Source of the DNA: Limnohabitans sp. T6-5
GTDB lineage: Bacteria; Pseudomonadota; Gammaproteobacteria; Burkholderiales; Burkholderiaceae_C
Direction: 5' to 3'
Assembly: GCF_003063315.1 (NCBI RefSeq)
Contig: NZ_NERV01000003.1
Location: 186,001 to 250,000 of the forward strand
DNA: 64,000 bases
Shown here piece after piece: positions 54,665 to 63,698 of the stretch (positions are counted from its first letter, which is position 1; each line of letters starts with the position of its first letter). Position numbers and translations under genes: made by a program. The notes under the pieces were generated by a model, which was not told where the DNA came from, did not search any database, and was given only the letters and a program-made list of their open reading frames with translations.

Positions 54665-54691
54665 ATGATATTCATCATTCACAATGGTGAT
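54665..54691. promoter_or_regulatory. Candidate operator upstream of the LysR gene
   Basis: Two overlapping dyads lie in the 162-base divergent gap: ATGAT / ATCAT around ATTC (54665-54678), and ATCA / TGAT around a 10-base centre (54674-54691). LysR-type proteins typically bind such AT-rich dyads next to their own gene. The gap is otherwise AT-rich with no gene. Confidence 0.4.
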
Positions 54692-54720
54692 AATAGGAGT
54701 GACTTCTCCGAAGGCAAGCC

Positions 54721-55698
54721 ATGAACTCGCACATTCCAGCTTCATTTCGCACGTTGGACCTGAATCTGCTTCGGGTCTTTGACGAAGTCATGGCTGAGCG
54801 CAGCCTGACCAAGGCCGCGCGCAATTTGTCCCTCACCCAGCCCGCCGTGAGCAATGCCCTGCGCCGCCTGCGTGATGCCCTGAACGATGAACTGGTGCGC
54901 AGGCAGGGCCATGGCATCGAGCCCACGCCGCGTGCCTTGGCCCTGTGGCCGAGCGTGCGAGAGGCGTTGCGCCAATTGCAGGACGCGCTGGTGCCCAGTG
55001 CGTTTGTGCCTGCCGAGGCCCACAGCACCTTTGTGCTGGCCATGGCCGACGCCACCGCTGCCGAGTTGATGGGTGGTCTGGCCCGTCAAATGCAAACCGA
55101 GGCCCCGGGCGTGTCCATGCGCGTTGTGCCCCTGACTACACGCGACCCGCGTCGTCTGCTCAGCGATGGTGCGGCGGACATGGCGCTGGGCTATTTCCCG
55201 GCGGTGTTGACCGATTTGACGGGACGCGCCCAGGCTGGCGAGGCGGTGGCGTTTGAGCATCAGCGACTGTATGCAGGCGAATATGTCTGTGTCATGCGCC
55301 AAGGCCACCCCTTGGCCAACGATCCTCTGACACTGGACAGTTACTGCGCTGCACGGCATTTGCTGGTGAGCTTTTCGGGGCGCCCGTATGGTTTTGTGGA
55401 CGAAGCATTGGCATCGATAGGCAGGCAGCGCCGCATCGTGCTGACCGTGAACCAGTTTTTCACCGCAGGCCAGGTGGTGGTCAACTCTGACTTGTTGACC
55501 GTGTTGCCCAGGCATTTCGTACCCACCACGGGCATGACCGACCAGTTGGTGCTGCGTGATTTGCCGCTGGATGTGCCGCCCGTGCATGTGGAGGCCTTGT
55601 GGCACCGCAAAATGCAGCACGACAGTGCCCACCAATGGCTGCGTGGACAATTGCTGCAAGTAGCGCAAAGCGCATTCGCCGTACAAGACCCCTCATGA
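54721..55698 (+). CDS. LysR-family transcriptional regulator
   Basis: The 325-residue protein has an N-terminal winged HTH (LNLLRVFDEVMAERSLTKAA, then LTQPAVSNALRRLR at about residues 14-53). The effector-binding domain runs from about 100 (FVLAMADATAAELMGGL) to the C-terminus. It is of the NodD/SyrM-like subgroup by the RTLDLNLLRVFDEV start. Its effector and targets are unknown. It is divergent from the 155-aa membrane protein gene, a likely target. The TGA stop overlaps the ATG of the phosphoesterase gene, so those two are coupled. Confidence 0.9.
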   Translation: MNSHIPASFRTLDLNLLRVFDEVMAERSLTKAARNLSLTQPAVSNALRRLRDALNDELVRRQGHGIEPTPRALALWPSVREALRQLQDALVPSAFVPAEAHSTFVLAMADATAAELMGGLARQMQTEAPGVSMRVVPLTTRDPRRLLSDGAADMALGYFPAVLTDLTGRAQAGEAVAFEHQRLYAGEYVCVMRQGHPLANDPLTLDSYCAARHLLVSFSGRPYGFVDEALASIGRQRRIVLTVNQFFTAGQVVVNSDLLTVLPRHFVPTTGMTDQLVLRDLPLDVPPVHVEALWHRKMQHDSAHQWLRGQLLQVAQSAFAVQDPS

Positions 55699-56558
55699 AG
55701 CTCCAACTGCTGTCGGATTTGCACCTGGAAACCCACCCCGATTTCGTGCCCACGCCCGCGCCCGGCGCTGAGCTGCTGGTGCTGGCAGGCGACATCGGCT
55801 CCTATCAAAACAACTCAGCCCTCAGTGCAGCGGGCGATGCCGACTTCGGTCTGGCGCGGTTTTCGCCGCGCCACGGTTGGCCCACGCCCGTGTTCTTTGT
55901 GCCGGGCAACCACGAATACGATGGCCTGGACTTTGACCAAGCCCACACCCGAATGCAGGAAACCTGTGAACGGCTGGGCATCACCTGGCTGGAGCGCCAA
56001 ACGCTGCAAATGAACGGCATCCGCTTCATCGGCACCACGCTGTGGTCAGACTTTGACGCACTCGGCCCGCTGGCGGGCCAAGCATTGCCCGAGAAACTGC
56101 CTGCCCACTTCAGCCACCCCAACAGCCAATACACCCGCCAGCTCAAGGCGCGCGACAAGGCCTTTCGGGCGGCCAACTATTACCTGCGCAAAACGGGCAC
56201 CACGCGGGCGGGCGAGCCCTGGCTGGCCGAGGCCATGCGTGAACAGGCGCTGCAATGCCAAAGCTGGCTGAGTGACGCCTTGAACACCCCCTTTGATGGG
56301 CACACGGTGGTCGTGACCCACTTCGCCCCCAGCCTGCGCAGCGCTGACCCGCGTTATGGCGAGACACCCGGCACGGCGGGCTTTTGCAATGCCCTCGATG
56401 CCTTGCTGCCCCAAGCCCAAGTCTGGTTGCACGGCCACCTGCATTGTCCCAGCGACTACACACACCAAGGCTGCCGCGTGGTCGCCAATCCCTTGGGCTA
56501 CGCGAAAAAAAACGAACAAATCCGCTTTCAGGCGCAACACGTCTTGAGCATTGGCTGA
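55695..56558 (+). CDS. Calcineurin-like metallophosphoesterase
   Basis: The 287-residue protein has all five metal motifs of the family in order: SDLHLE (residues 7-12), AGDIG, GNHEYDG, THFAPS and GHLH, the last two in the C-terminal third. It hydrolyses phosphoester bonds at a two-metal site; the substrate is not predictable. Its ATG overlaps the LysR stop codon (ATGA). Array C starts five bases after its stop. Confidence 0.88.
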   Translation: MKLQLLSDLHLETHPDFVPTPAPGAELLVLAGDIGSYQNNSALSAAGDADFGLARFSPRHGWPTPVFFVPGNHEYDGLDFDQAHTRMQETCERLGITWLERQTLQMNGIRFIGTTLWSDFDALGPLAGQALPEKLPAHFSHPNSQYTRQLKARDKAFRAANYYLRKTGTTRAGEPWLAEAMREQALQCQSWLSDALNTPFDGHTVVVTHFAPSLRSADPRYGETPGTAGFCNALDALLPQAQVWLHGHLHCPSDYTHQGCRVVANPLGYAKKNEQIRFQAQHVLSIG

Positions 56559-56563
56559 TGTCC

Positions 56564-57805
56564 ATGTCGGGGTCTGCGACCACCGACCTACAAAAACCAG
56601 CGATGTTGTAGGTCGGCACTCGAAGAGTCCCACATGTTTTCGCACACCCACAGCACCCCCAATCGGCGCGAACGATGCAACCCGCAACGTCGGGGTCTTC
56701 GACCGCCGACCTACAAAAAACCAACGCCTTCGTAGGTCGGTACTCGAAGAGTCCGACATGTTTTCACACGCCCACAGCGCCCCCAATCGGCGCGAACGAT
56801 GCAACCCGCAACGTCGGGGTCTTCGACCGCCGACCTACAAAAAACAGCGACGTCGTAGGTCGGTACTCGAAGAGTCCGACATGTATTCGCACGCCCACAG
56901 CACCCCCAATCGGCGCGAACGATGCAACCCGCAACGTCGGGGTCTTTGACCGCCGACCTACAAAAACCAGTGACGTCGTAGGTCGGCAATCGAAGAGTCC
57001 GACATGTATTCGCACACCCACAGCGCCCCCAATCGGCGCGAACGATGCAACCCGCAATGTCGGGGTCTTCGACCGCCGACCTACAAAAACCAGCGATGTT
57101 GTAGGTCGGCACTCGAAGAGTCCGACATGTATTCGCACGCCCACAGCGCCCCCAATCGGCGCGAACGATGCAACCCGCAACGTCGGGGTCTTCGACCGCC
57201 GACCTACAAAAACCAGTGACGTCGTAGGTCGGCAATCGAAGAGTCCGACATGTATTCGCACACCCACATAGCCCTCAATCGGCGCGAACGATGCAACCCG
57301 CAACGTCGGGGTCTGCGACCGCCGACCTACAAAAAACAGCGACGTCGTAGGTCGGCACTCGAAGAGTCCGACATGTATTCGCACGCCCACAGCACCCCCA
57401 ATCGGCGCGAACGATGCAACCCGCAACGTCGGGGTCTTTGACCGCCGACCTACAAAAACCAGTGACGTCGTAGGTCGGCACTCGAAGAGTCCCACATGTT
57501 TTCGCACACCCACAGCGCCCCCAATCGGCGCGAACGATGCAACCCGCAATGTCTGGGTCTGCGACCACCGACCTACAAAAAACCAACGCCTTCGTAGGTC
57601 GGCACTCGAAGAGTCCGACATGTATTCACACACCCACATCGCCCCCAATCGGCGCGAACGATGCAACCCGCAACGTCGGGGTCTTCGACCGCCGACCTAC
57701 AAAAACCAGCGACGTCGTAGGTCGGTACTCGAAGAGTCCGACATGTTTTCACACACCTACAGCGCCCCCAATCGGCGCGAACGATGCAACCCGCAATGTC
57801 GGGGG
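56564..57805. repeat. BIME array C, 123-bp period, about 21 REPs, truncated at the right end
   Basis: Plus-strand y copies start at 56608, 56732, 56855, 56978, 57101, 57224, 57347, 57470, 57594 and 57717. Minus-strand z copies begin at 56564 and 56687 and then recur about every 123 bases. A last one at 57796 is cut after ATGTCGGGG, only about 10 bases long. In most z copies the bulged base is C instead of T and the loop GAA; a few have GCA. Copies at 56978 and 57224 have AATC in place of ACTC, losing one pair. The spacer GCCCCCAATCGGCGCGAACG is shared by all units and not found in arrays A or B. The array fills the gap between two convergent genes. Confidence 0.95.
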
Positions 57806-57873
57806 TTGTGGATCACGGAAATATGCGGAGATGTGTTTTGGGTAGCCCATTGGCAAGGGCCGATTTTTGGCTG

Positions 57874-59334
57874 TTAGAAAAGTGGCGACATCGCCCGGTA
57901 CAGCGCCTGAAAGCGCGCATGACGTTTTGACAACACGGCGTGCCGCGCCGCATCGGGTGCAAAGCTGCGGGTCACAGGCGGCGTGGTGCACACCGCTTCC
58001 AGCGTGCCACCACACGCCACCCATGCCAAACGCGCAGCGCCCAAAGCCGCACCGGTTTCAGCGCCTTCATGCAGTGTCAAACGCAGGCCCAGCGAATCGG
58101 CCAGCAGCTGCGCCCACCACGCGTCGCGTGCGCCGCCGCCCACCAAAGACAAACTCTGCAAGGCAGGCTCTGAAGTGCCCAAAGTCTGCAAGCCGTCGCG
58201 CAAGCCGAAAGCCACGCCCTCGGCCACGGCATAAGCGAGCGCTTCGCGGCCATGTGCTGCCGTCATGCCCACCCAACTGGCCGTGGCCAGTGGCTGGTTG
58301 TGCGGTGTGCGCTCGCCACTCAAGTAAGGCAAATACAGCGGGGCCGTGCGACGGTCGGCTTGCGGCAGCTGTGCCGCAGTGGCCAGCAAGCTGGCCTCGT
58401 CTGCAAACGCCAGTTGTCTGGCAGCCCAAGTCACGGCGCTGGCTGCACTCAGCATGACCGACATTTGGTGCCAGCGCCCCGGCAAGGCATGGCAAAACGC
58501 GTGCAGGCCCTGCGCCGGGTTGGGCGCAAACCGCGCACCACTGACAAACACCACGCCCGACGTGCCCAGCGACACAAAGCCTTGCCCGGGCCGAACCAGG
58601 CCCATGCCCACGGCGCTGGCCGCGTTGTCGCCCGCGCCACCGGCCACCGGCACGCGCTCCGGCAAACCCCAACGGCGGCACAGTTCGGGCTTCAAAAAAG
58701 CCGAGACCTCACTGCCCTCCACCAAACGCGGCATGTGGCTGCGGTTTAGCCCACAAGCGGCCAGCATCGTGTCAGACCAATCGCGCCGCCCGGTGTCGAG
58801 CCAGAGCGTGCCTGCGGCATCCGACATCTCGCTCACGGCTTCACCGGTCAATCGCAAGCGCAGCCAGTCTTTGGGCAAGAGCACGCGCCGGGTTTTTGCA
58901 AACAAGGCCGGTTCATGCGCGCGCACCCACAAAAGTTTGGGTACCGTGAAACCCGGCATGGCCAGGTTGCCGGTGATGCGCGCCAGCTCGGGCACCTGTG
59001 CCGTGAGTTGTTCGCACTGTGCGCCACTGCGCCCGTCGTTCCACAAAATGGCCGGACGCAAGACGGCGTCTTGTGCATCCAGCAGCACCGCGCCGTGCAT
59101 CTGGCCGGACAAACCGACGCCCTGCAAACGGGCCAGCGCTTCGGGCTGCTCGCGTTGCAAAGCGTCCATGACGCGCTCCAGCGCCAGCCACCAACTGGCT
59201 GGGTCTTGCTCAGACCATAGCGCTTGCGGGCGCTGCACCGTGAGCGGCGCACGCGCCGTGGCCAAGACCTGGTGCTGATCGTTCAGCAGCAGGGCTTTGA
59301 GTTCGGAAGTGCCCAGGTCGAGGCCAAGAAACAT
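57874..59334 (-). CDS. xylB: Xylulokinase (FGGY family)
   Basis: The 486-residue kinase phosphorylates D-xylulose to D-xylulose 5-phosphate, which enters the pentose phosphate pathway. The FGGY N-domain starts with LGLDLGTSELKALLL (residues 3-17). GLSGQMHGAVLLD and PAILWNDGRS mark xylulokinase. The C-domain has VSLGTSGVVFVS and the ATP-site SLVGGGARDAWWAQLLADSL. Length is standard. ATG 59334 is the start by alignment to the family; a longer frame to 59508 is rejected. It is the last gene of the pentitol operon, 53 bases after the AraC gene. Its D-xylulose substrate is the expected product of the D-arabinitol dehydrogenase upstream. Confidence 0.93.
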   Translation of the reverse strand: MFLGLDLGTSELKALLLNDQHQVLATARAPLTVQRPQALWSEQDPASWWLALERVMDALQREQPEALARLQGVGLSGQMHGAVLLDAQDAVLRPAILWNDGRSGAQCEQLTAQVPELARITGNLAMPGFTVPKLLWVRAHEPALFAKTRRVLLPKDWLRLRLTGEAVSEMSDAAGTLWLDTGRRDWSDTMLAACGLNRSHMPRLVEGSEVSAFLKPELCRRWGLPERVPVAGGAGDNAASAVGMGLVRPGQGFVSLGTSGVVFVSGARFAPNPAQGLHAFCHALPGRWHQMSVMLSAASAVTWAARQLAFADEASLLATAAQLPQADRRTAPLYLPYLSGERTPHNQPLATASWVGMTAAHGREALAYAVAEGVAFGLRDGLQTLGTSEPALQSLSLVGGGARDAWWAQLLADSLGLRLTLHEGAETGAALGAARLAWVACGGTLEAVCTTPPVTRSFAPDAARHAVLSKRHARFQALYRAMSPLF

Positions 59335-59387
59335 GTCGCAGGCTTTCAGAATTGGCTGGCCCGCATGAAATGACGGGCCAAAAAAAA

Positions 59388-60323
59388 TCAATGCGCGCCA
59401 CTGAAGCGCGTGAGCGACTGACGCCTGAAATCCGAGGGCTTCATGCCCTTGATTTCCAAAAAGCGCCGGTTGAAATTGGCCACGCTGTTGAAGCCGACTT
59501 CGTAGCAAATATGGGTGATTTGCTGGTCGGTATCCATCAGCAATTGGCAGGCGCGGCTGATGCGCACGCGGTTCACAAAGTCGGTGAAGGTGTTGCCCGT
59601 GGCCTTGCGGAAAAAGCGGCTGAACCGGCTCTCGCTCATGCCCAACTCGGCCGCCAGCGCGGCGGCCGAATGCGATTCCGCCAGCTGATCGGTGATGCGG
59701 CTGAGCACGCTGTTGATCAGGTCGATCGAGGTGTCGTCGTCGTTGCTTTGCAGCTGCGCACTCGACAGCAGCCGGTAATCGTTGCAGGCCGCCAGATCGG
59801 CCAGGAATTCACAAAACGCGGTGAAGCGCCGCAAGCCGTGAGCCCGTTTGACCTTGTGCCAGTGCGTGTGCGCGATCTCGGATACACCAAAAAATTCGAT
59901 GCCGTGGCGCGCCCGCTCCAGCAGGGGCAAGATCTCGCTCAGCTCGGGGATGGTCTGGCTGGCATGCACCAGCGGGTCGTGCGCGAACTGGATCACCAGA
60001 TCGCGCTCGGCCACGCCCCCGTCGGGCAAATCCATGGTCACCCAGTTGTGCGGCAGGCGCGGGCCTGTCAGCACCAGTTGGCCCGGCTGAAACGGCCCGA
60101 TCCAGTCGCCCACAAACACCTTGCCCGAGGTGGCGGTGATCAGGTGCAGCTCGTATTCGTCGTGGTAATGCCAACGCGCCAGCGGCGTAGGAAAACCGTG
60201 CGCCAGGCAGCGCACAAAGCCCACTTCGCTGGACGGCTCGTAGCCCATGTTGGGCGAGCGGACCAGCTCATGCTCCAGCTCGGGTTTGATCTGGCGGGGA
60301 ACGGTGCGGGTGCGGACGGTCAT
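59388..60323 (-). CDS. AraC-family transcriptional regulator of the pentitol operon
   Basis: The 311-residue protein has an N-terminal cupin-like sensor (HYHDEYELHLI at about 52-62, then PGQLVLTGPRLPHNW). The C-terminal AraC domain with two HTH motifs spans about 205-305 (SAAALAAELGMSESRFSRFF, then ITHICYEVGFNSVANFNRRF). It lies within the operon, between dehydrogenase and kinase genes, so it is probably the local sugar-alcohol-responsive activator. The inducer is inferred from context only. Confidence 0.9.
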   Translation of the reverse strand: MTVRTRTVPRQIKPELEHELVRSPNMGYEPSSEVGFVRCLAHGFPTPLARWHYHDEYELHLITATSGKVFVGDWIGPFQPGQLVLTGPRLPHNWVTMDLPDGGVAERDLVIQFAHDPLVHASQTIPELSEILPLLERARHGIEFFGVSEIAHTHWHKVKRAHGLRRFTAFCEFLADLAACNDYRLLSSAQLQSNDDDTSIDLINSVLSRITDQLAESHSAAALAAELGMSESRFSRFFRKATGNTFTDFVNRVRISRACQLLMDTDQQITHICYEVGFNSVANFNRRFLEIKGMKPSDFRRQSLTRFSGAH

Positions 60324-60368
60324 GGCGCGGCTCAGGGGTGTGCTGTGGGGCGGTGAACAAAGAGCCTG

Positions 60369-61778
60369 TCAGTTTGTCACAGCCGGGTGTGCTGCGACAA
60401 AGCGGCCCACCCGATCATGGGCATTGCGCACCGCATTCACCAGGCGGGCATCCCCTGCCAACTCACCCCACAAAGTGGCGTCGGCACAGAATGCCGCCAC
60501 CGGGTCGGGCGCTTCGCACATGGCGTGCGCCACCTCGGTCTTCATGGCCTGGTCCTGGTAGGAGTAGGGGATCTGCCCGGCATGCCAGCGCTGCAAATAC
60601 GCCAGGAACAGCGCGGGCAACATGGCCACGCTGTCGATGCTTTCGCCAAGGGCCAGGCGTTCACGGATGGTGGGCGCGATGAAGCCGGGCACCTTGCTGA
60701 AGCCGTCCATGGCCACGCGCTGGTTGGTGTCCTGGATGGCGGGGTTGCTGAAGCGGTCGAGCACCACATCGCGGTAGCGCGGCAGGTCCAGCGGGCACGG
60801 ATTTTCGGGCGTGTCCAGCACCGGGATCACGTCGTCGGTCACGTAGTCAAACGCAAAGCGGCGGATCACTGCGTCTTGGGTGCCTTCGTGGATGTAGGTG
60901 GTGCCCACCAGCGTGCCCGCCCAGGCGATGCAGCTGTGCGTGGCGTTGAGCAGGCGAATCTTGGCTTCTTCGTAAGCATCAACCGAGTCGACCATCTCCA
61001 CACCCACCCGCTCCCAATCAGGGCGGCCCGCGATGAAACGGTCTTCGATCACCCACTGGATGAAGCTCTCGCCCATCAGGGCGGCCGGGTCGTCCTGCCC
61101 GGTGGCGGCTTTCACGCGCACCGCCACATCAGGCGTGGGCCGGGGTGTGATGCGGTCGACCATGGCGTTGGGGCTGGTGGTGTTGGCCTGCACCCACTGG
61201 GCCAGTGCGTTGTCGCCCAGCGCTTCGATGAATTGCAGCAAGCCGCTGCGCGAACGCTCGCCGTTGTGGCGCAGGTTGTCGCAGTTCATGAGCGTCACCG
61301 GGCCACTGCCCGCCTGCATGCGTGCACGCAAGATGGTGACCAGGCCGCCATAAATGGTGTGGCCTGCTCGACCCGCTTTGACCGCGTCCAGGTCGGCTCG
61401 CAAATCCGCAAAGCTGGCCCAGTCCAGCCGGTTCTGGGCGTCCAGGTAGTAGCCCGCTTCGGTCACGGTGAAGCTGATGATGCGCGTGGCCGCATCGGCG
61501 CCCATGGCCACCAGCGGGGCCAGATCGTCCTGATATGGAATGACGCGCTGGATGGAGGTGATGCGGGTGTAGGTTTTCTCGCCCTGGGGCGTGACGGTCT
61601 CCAGGGTGTAGGCGCCACCTTGCGCTTGCAGAGCGGCGATGGTGTCGAGCATGTCGGGCCGCAGGTTGCCGCCGACGATGCCCCAACCCCTATCACCCAG
61701 CTGCCGCAACTGGTGCACATAAACAGCTTGGTGTGCGCGGTGGAAAGAGCCCAGGCCCAGGTGCAGGATGGTGTTCAT
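60369..61778 (-). CDS. dalD: D-arabinitol 4-dehydrogenase (mannitol dehydrogenase family)
   Basis: The 469-residue polyol-specific long-chain dehydrogenase oxidises D-arabinitol to D-xylulose with NAD. The N-terminal LHLGLGSFHRAHQAVYVHQL resembles DalD (GLGSFHRAHQA) rather than mannitol 2-dehydrogenases (usually GxGNFHRAHQ). TVTEAGYYLD and MNCDNLRHNGE are also typical. The xylulokinase gene downstream in the same operon supports this substrate. Mannitol or sorbitol activity cannot be excluded. ATG 61778 is chosen over an upstream TTG. No strong ribosome-binding site is visible, and the 65-base gap from the SDR gene may mean coupling. Confidence 0.82.
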   Translation of the reverse strand: MNTILHLGLGSFHRAHQAVYVHQLRQLGDRGWGIVGGNLRPDMLDTIAALQAQGGAYTLETVTPQGEKTYTRITSIQRVIPYQDDLAPLVAMGADAATRIISFTVTEAGYYLDAQNRLDWASFADLRADLDAVKAGRAGHTIYGGLVTILRARMQAGSGPVTLMNCDNLRHNGERSRSGLLQFIEALGDNALAQWVQANTTSPNAMVDRITPRPTPDVAVRVKAATGQDDPAALMGESFIQWVIEDRFIAGRPDWERVGVEMVDSVDAYEEAKIRLLNATHSCIAWAGTLVGTTYIHEGTQDAVIRRFAFDYVTDDVIPVLDTPENPCPLDLPRYRDVVLDRFSNPAIQDTNQRVAMDGFSKVPGFIAPTIRERLALGESIDSVAMLPALFLAYLQRWHAGQIPYSYQDQAMKTEVAHAMCEAPDPVAAFCADATLWGELAGDARLVNAVRNAHDRVGRFVAAHPAVTN

Positions 61779-61843
61779 GGTCAAAAAGGAAGAAAGGTTT
61801 TTGAACGCAGATCAACAAAAAAATGCGCGTCAACAGTTTGGAT

Positions 61844-62578
61844 TCAGAGGTCAAAATTTGTGGGCATCATGACCACGTCGCGGATGGTCATGCCGCGTGG
61901 ACGGGTGAGCATGAACAGCACCACCTGTGCGACTTCAGAGGCTTCGAGCAAGCTGCCATTGGCCTTGGCTTCGGCCAGCTTGTCGGCAGGCCAGTCGGCC
62001 AAGAGCGAGGTGATGACTGGCCCCGGCGAGATGGCCCCCATGCGGATGCCGTGCTTGAACACCTGTCGGCGCGTGGTCTGCACAAAACAATCGATGGCCC
62101 ATTTGCTCGACGCATAGACTGGCTCCCAAGGTGTGGGGAAATGCGCCGCAAGGGAGCTGGTCACAATGATGTCGCCGGCACCGCGCCCGATCATGTGCGG
62201 CAGCACGCCGCGCACGTTCTTCATCACCACGTTGACGTTCAGGTGGAGCATGCGGTCGATGGCCTCGTCTGTCGCATCCACCAGATCACCGCCCACATAC
62301 AGGCCCGCGTTGGCATGGAAGATGTCCAGCCGCCCGGCCAATGCCAGGATGCGCTCGGGCATGGCCGCGCATTGCGCCGGGTCCAGCAGGTCAAGCACCA
62401 GCGGCAAAGCGCTGGCCCCCAGCGTGGCGCAGGCTTTGTCCAGTGCCACGCTGTCACGGTCGACCAGCACCACGGTCGCGCCCGCGTTGACCATGGCCTG
62501 CGCGCTGGCAAACCCGATGCCTGATGCCGCGCCAGTGACGGCAGCGACCTGGCCGCTCAGAGGATGTGTGGGGTTCAT
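61844..62578 (-). CDS. rbtD: Ribitol 2-dehydrogenase-like short-chain dehydrogenase
   Basis: The 244-residue SDR has the nucleotide motif TGAASGIG (residues about 15-22), HANAG and the catalytic YASSK. It closely resembles RbtD of Klebsiella over most of its length (LDIFHANAG, WEPVY, TTRRQV, PGPV, ADW, then a similar end). RbtD oxidises ribitol to D-ribulose with NAD. No ribulokinase gene is in view, so either it lies outside the window or this enzyme acts on another pentitol. It sits 30 bases after the ABC ATPase gene and 65 before dalD. Confidence 0.8.
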   Translation of the reverse strand: MNPTHPLSGQVAAVTGAASGIGFASAQAMVNAGATVVLVDRDSVALDKACATLGASALPLVLDLLDPAQCAAMPERILALAGRLDIFHANAGLYVGGDLVDATDEAIDRMLHLNVNVVMKNVRGVLPHMIGRGAGDIIVTSSLAAHFPTPWEPVYASSKWAIDCFVQTTRRQVFKHGIRMGAISPGPVITSLLADWPADKLAEAKANGSLLEASEVAQVVLFMLTRPRGMTIRDVVMMPTNFDL

Positions 62579-62608
62579 GGTGTCGTGCTCTTGAAAAGAG
62601 AAAAGGGT

Positions 62609-63673
62609 TCAGGCCAGGGCGGCAGCCACGGCGCTGGGGTTGTGTCGGACCACGCGGCCGCTGTTGTCAAACCAGTGGGCGTGCTCAGTCGCCACATCCA
62701 GCGTGACCGGGTTGCCCGCGACCAGTGGGGTGCGCTCGCTCAGGCGAGCCACCAACGTGGCCCCTTCAGGCGTGCTGACGTAGACCAGGGTTTCAGCGCC
62801 CAGCGCTTCCACCAGGTCCACACGGCCCGCAATACCGCCTTGCCCTTGGGGGCGCAGCAACACGGCTTCAGGTCGCAAGCCAATGGAACCACCCATGGCC
62901 CCTGCGGGCGCGATCTGCTGCACCACGGGCGGCAACTTATCCAGCGGCACCACGTTCATCTGCGGCGTGCCGATGAACTGCGCCACAAACTGGTTTGCCG
63001 GGCGGTCATACAGCTCCAGCGGCGTGCCCACTTGTTCGATCTGGCCATCGCGCAGCACCACCACGCGGTCGGCCAGCGTCATGGCCTCGACCTGGTCGTG
63101 CGTCACATAGATGGTGGTCGCGCCCAGGTCGCGGTGCAGTTTGGCGATTTCCACGCGGGTCTGCCCGCGCAGCGCGGCGTCCAGGTTGGACAGCGGCTCG
63201 TCAAACAAAAACACCTTGGGTGCACGCACAATGGCGCGGCCAATCGCCACGCGCTGGCGTTGCCCGCCCGAGAGGTCTTTGGGGGTGCGGTTCAGGTAGG
63301 CCGTGAGGTTCAGGATGGCGGCCGCACGCTCGACTTTTTCTTGGATCACGTCGGTGGCCACCTTGGCCAGCTTGAGCGCAAAGCTCATGTTCTCGAACAC
63401 GCTCATGTGCGGGTACAGCGCATAACTCTGGAACACCATGGCCAGGTCGCGCTGGCTGGACGGCAGGTGCGTGATGTCGCGGCCTTCCAGGCTCAGTTTG
63501 CCGCCGTCGATCTGCTCCAGCCCGGCAATCAGGCGCAGCAAAGTGGATTTGCCACAGCCCGAGGGCCCGACAAAGACGATGAACTCGCCCGGCTCGATGG
63601 CCAGGTCAATACCCTTGATGGCGCGGTGCTCGCCAAAGAATTTTTCGATGCCCTGAAGTTGGAGATAAGCCAT
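62609..63673 (-). CDS. Sugar/polyol ABC transporter ATP-binding protein (MalK/UgpC/SmoK type)
   Basis: The 354-residue ATPase shows Walker A GPSGCGKST, signature LSGGQRQRVAIGRA, Walker B VFLFDEPLSNLD and the His switch YVTHD. A C-terminal TOBE-type domain (about residues 240-350) follows. It drives uptake of the sugar alcohol used by the downstream enzymes. ATG 63673 is the family-consistent start (MAYLQLQGIEK). A longer frame to 63715 would overlap the upstream gene. It lies 25 bases after the permease stop. Confidence 0.93.
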   Translation of the reverse strand: MAYLQLQGIEKFFGEHRAIKGIDLAIEPGEFIVFVGPSGCGKSTLLRLIAGLEQIDGGKLSLEGRDITHLPSSQRDLAMVFQSYALYPHMSVFENMSFALKLAKVATDVIQEKVERAAAILNLTAYLNRTPKDLSGGQRQRVAIGRAIVRAPKVFLFDEPLSNLDAALRGQTRVEIAKLHRDLGATTIYVTHDQVEAMTLADRVVVLRDGQIEQVGTPLELYDRPANQFVAQFIGTPQMNVVPLDKLPPVVQQIAPAGAMGGSIGLRPEAVLLRPQGQGGIAGRVDLVEALGAETLVYVSTPEGATLVARLSERTPLVAGNPVTLDVATEHAHWFDNSGRVVRHNPSAVAAALA

Positions 63674-63698
63674 GGTGTGAGTGATCGCGATGAAGGGT

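Noticed and set aside
56675..57666. Open frames of 198-300 codons on both strands across array C
   Set aside because: The 123-bp period is 41 codons, so frames stay open by chance. The same repeat gives different peptides in arrays with 124- and 163-bp periods, and no ribosome-binding site is seen.
60387..62117. 576-codon plus-strand ORF opposite dalD
   Set aside because: It is a shadow frame of the DalD and SDR genes, with no recognisable motifs.
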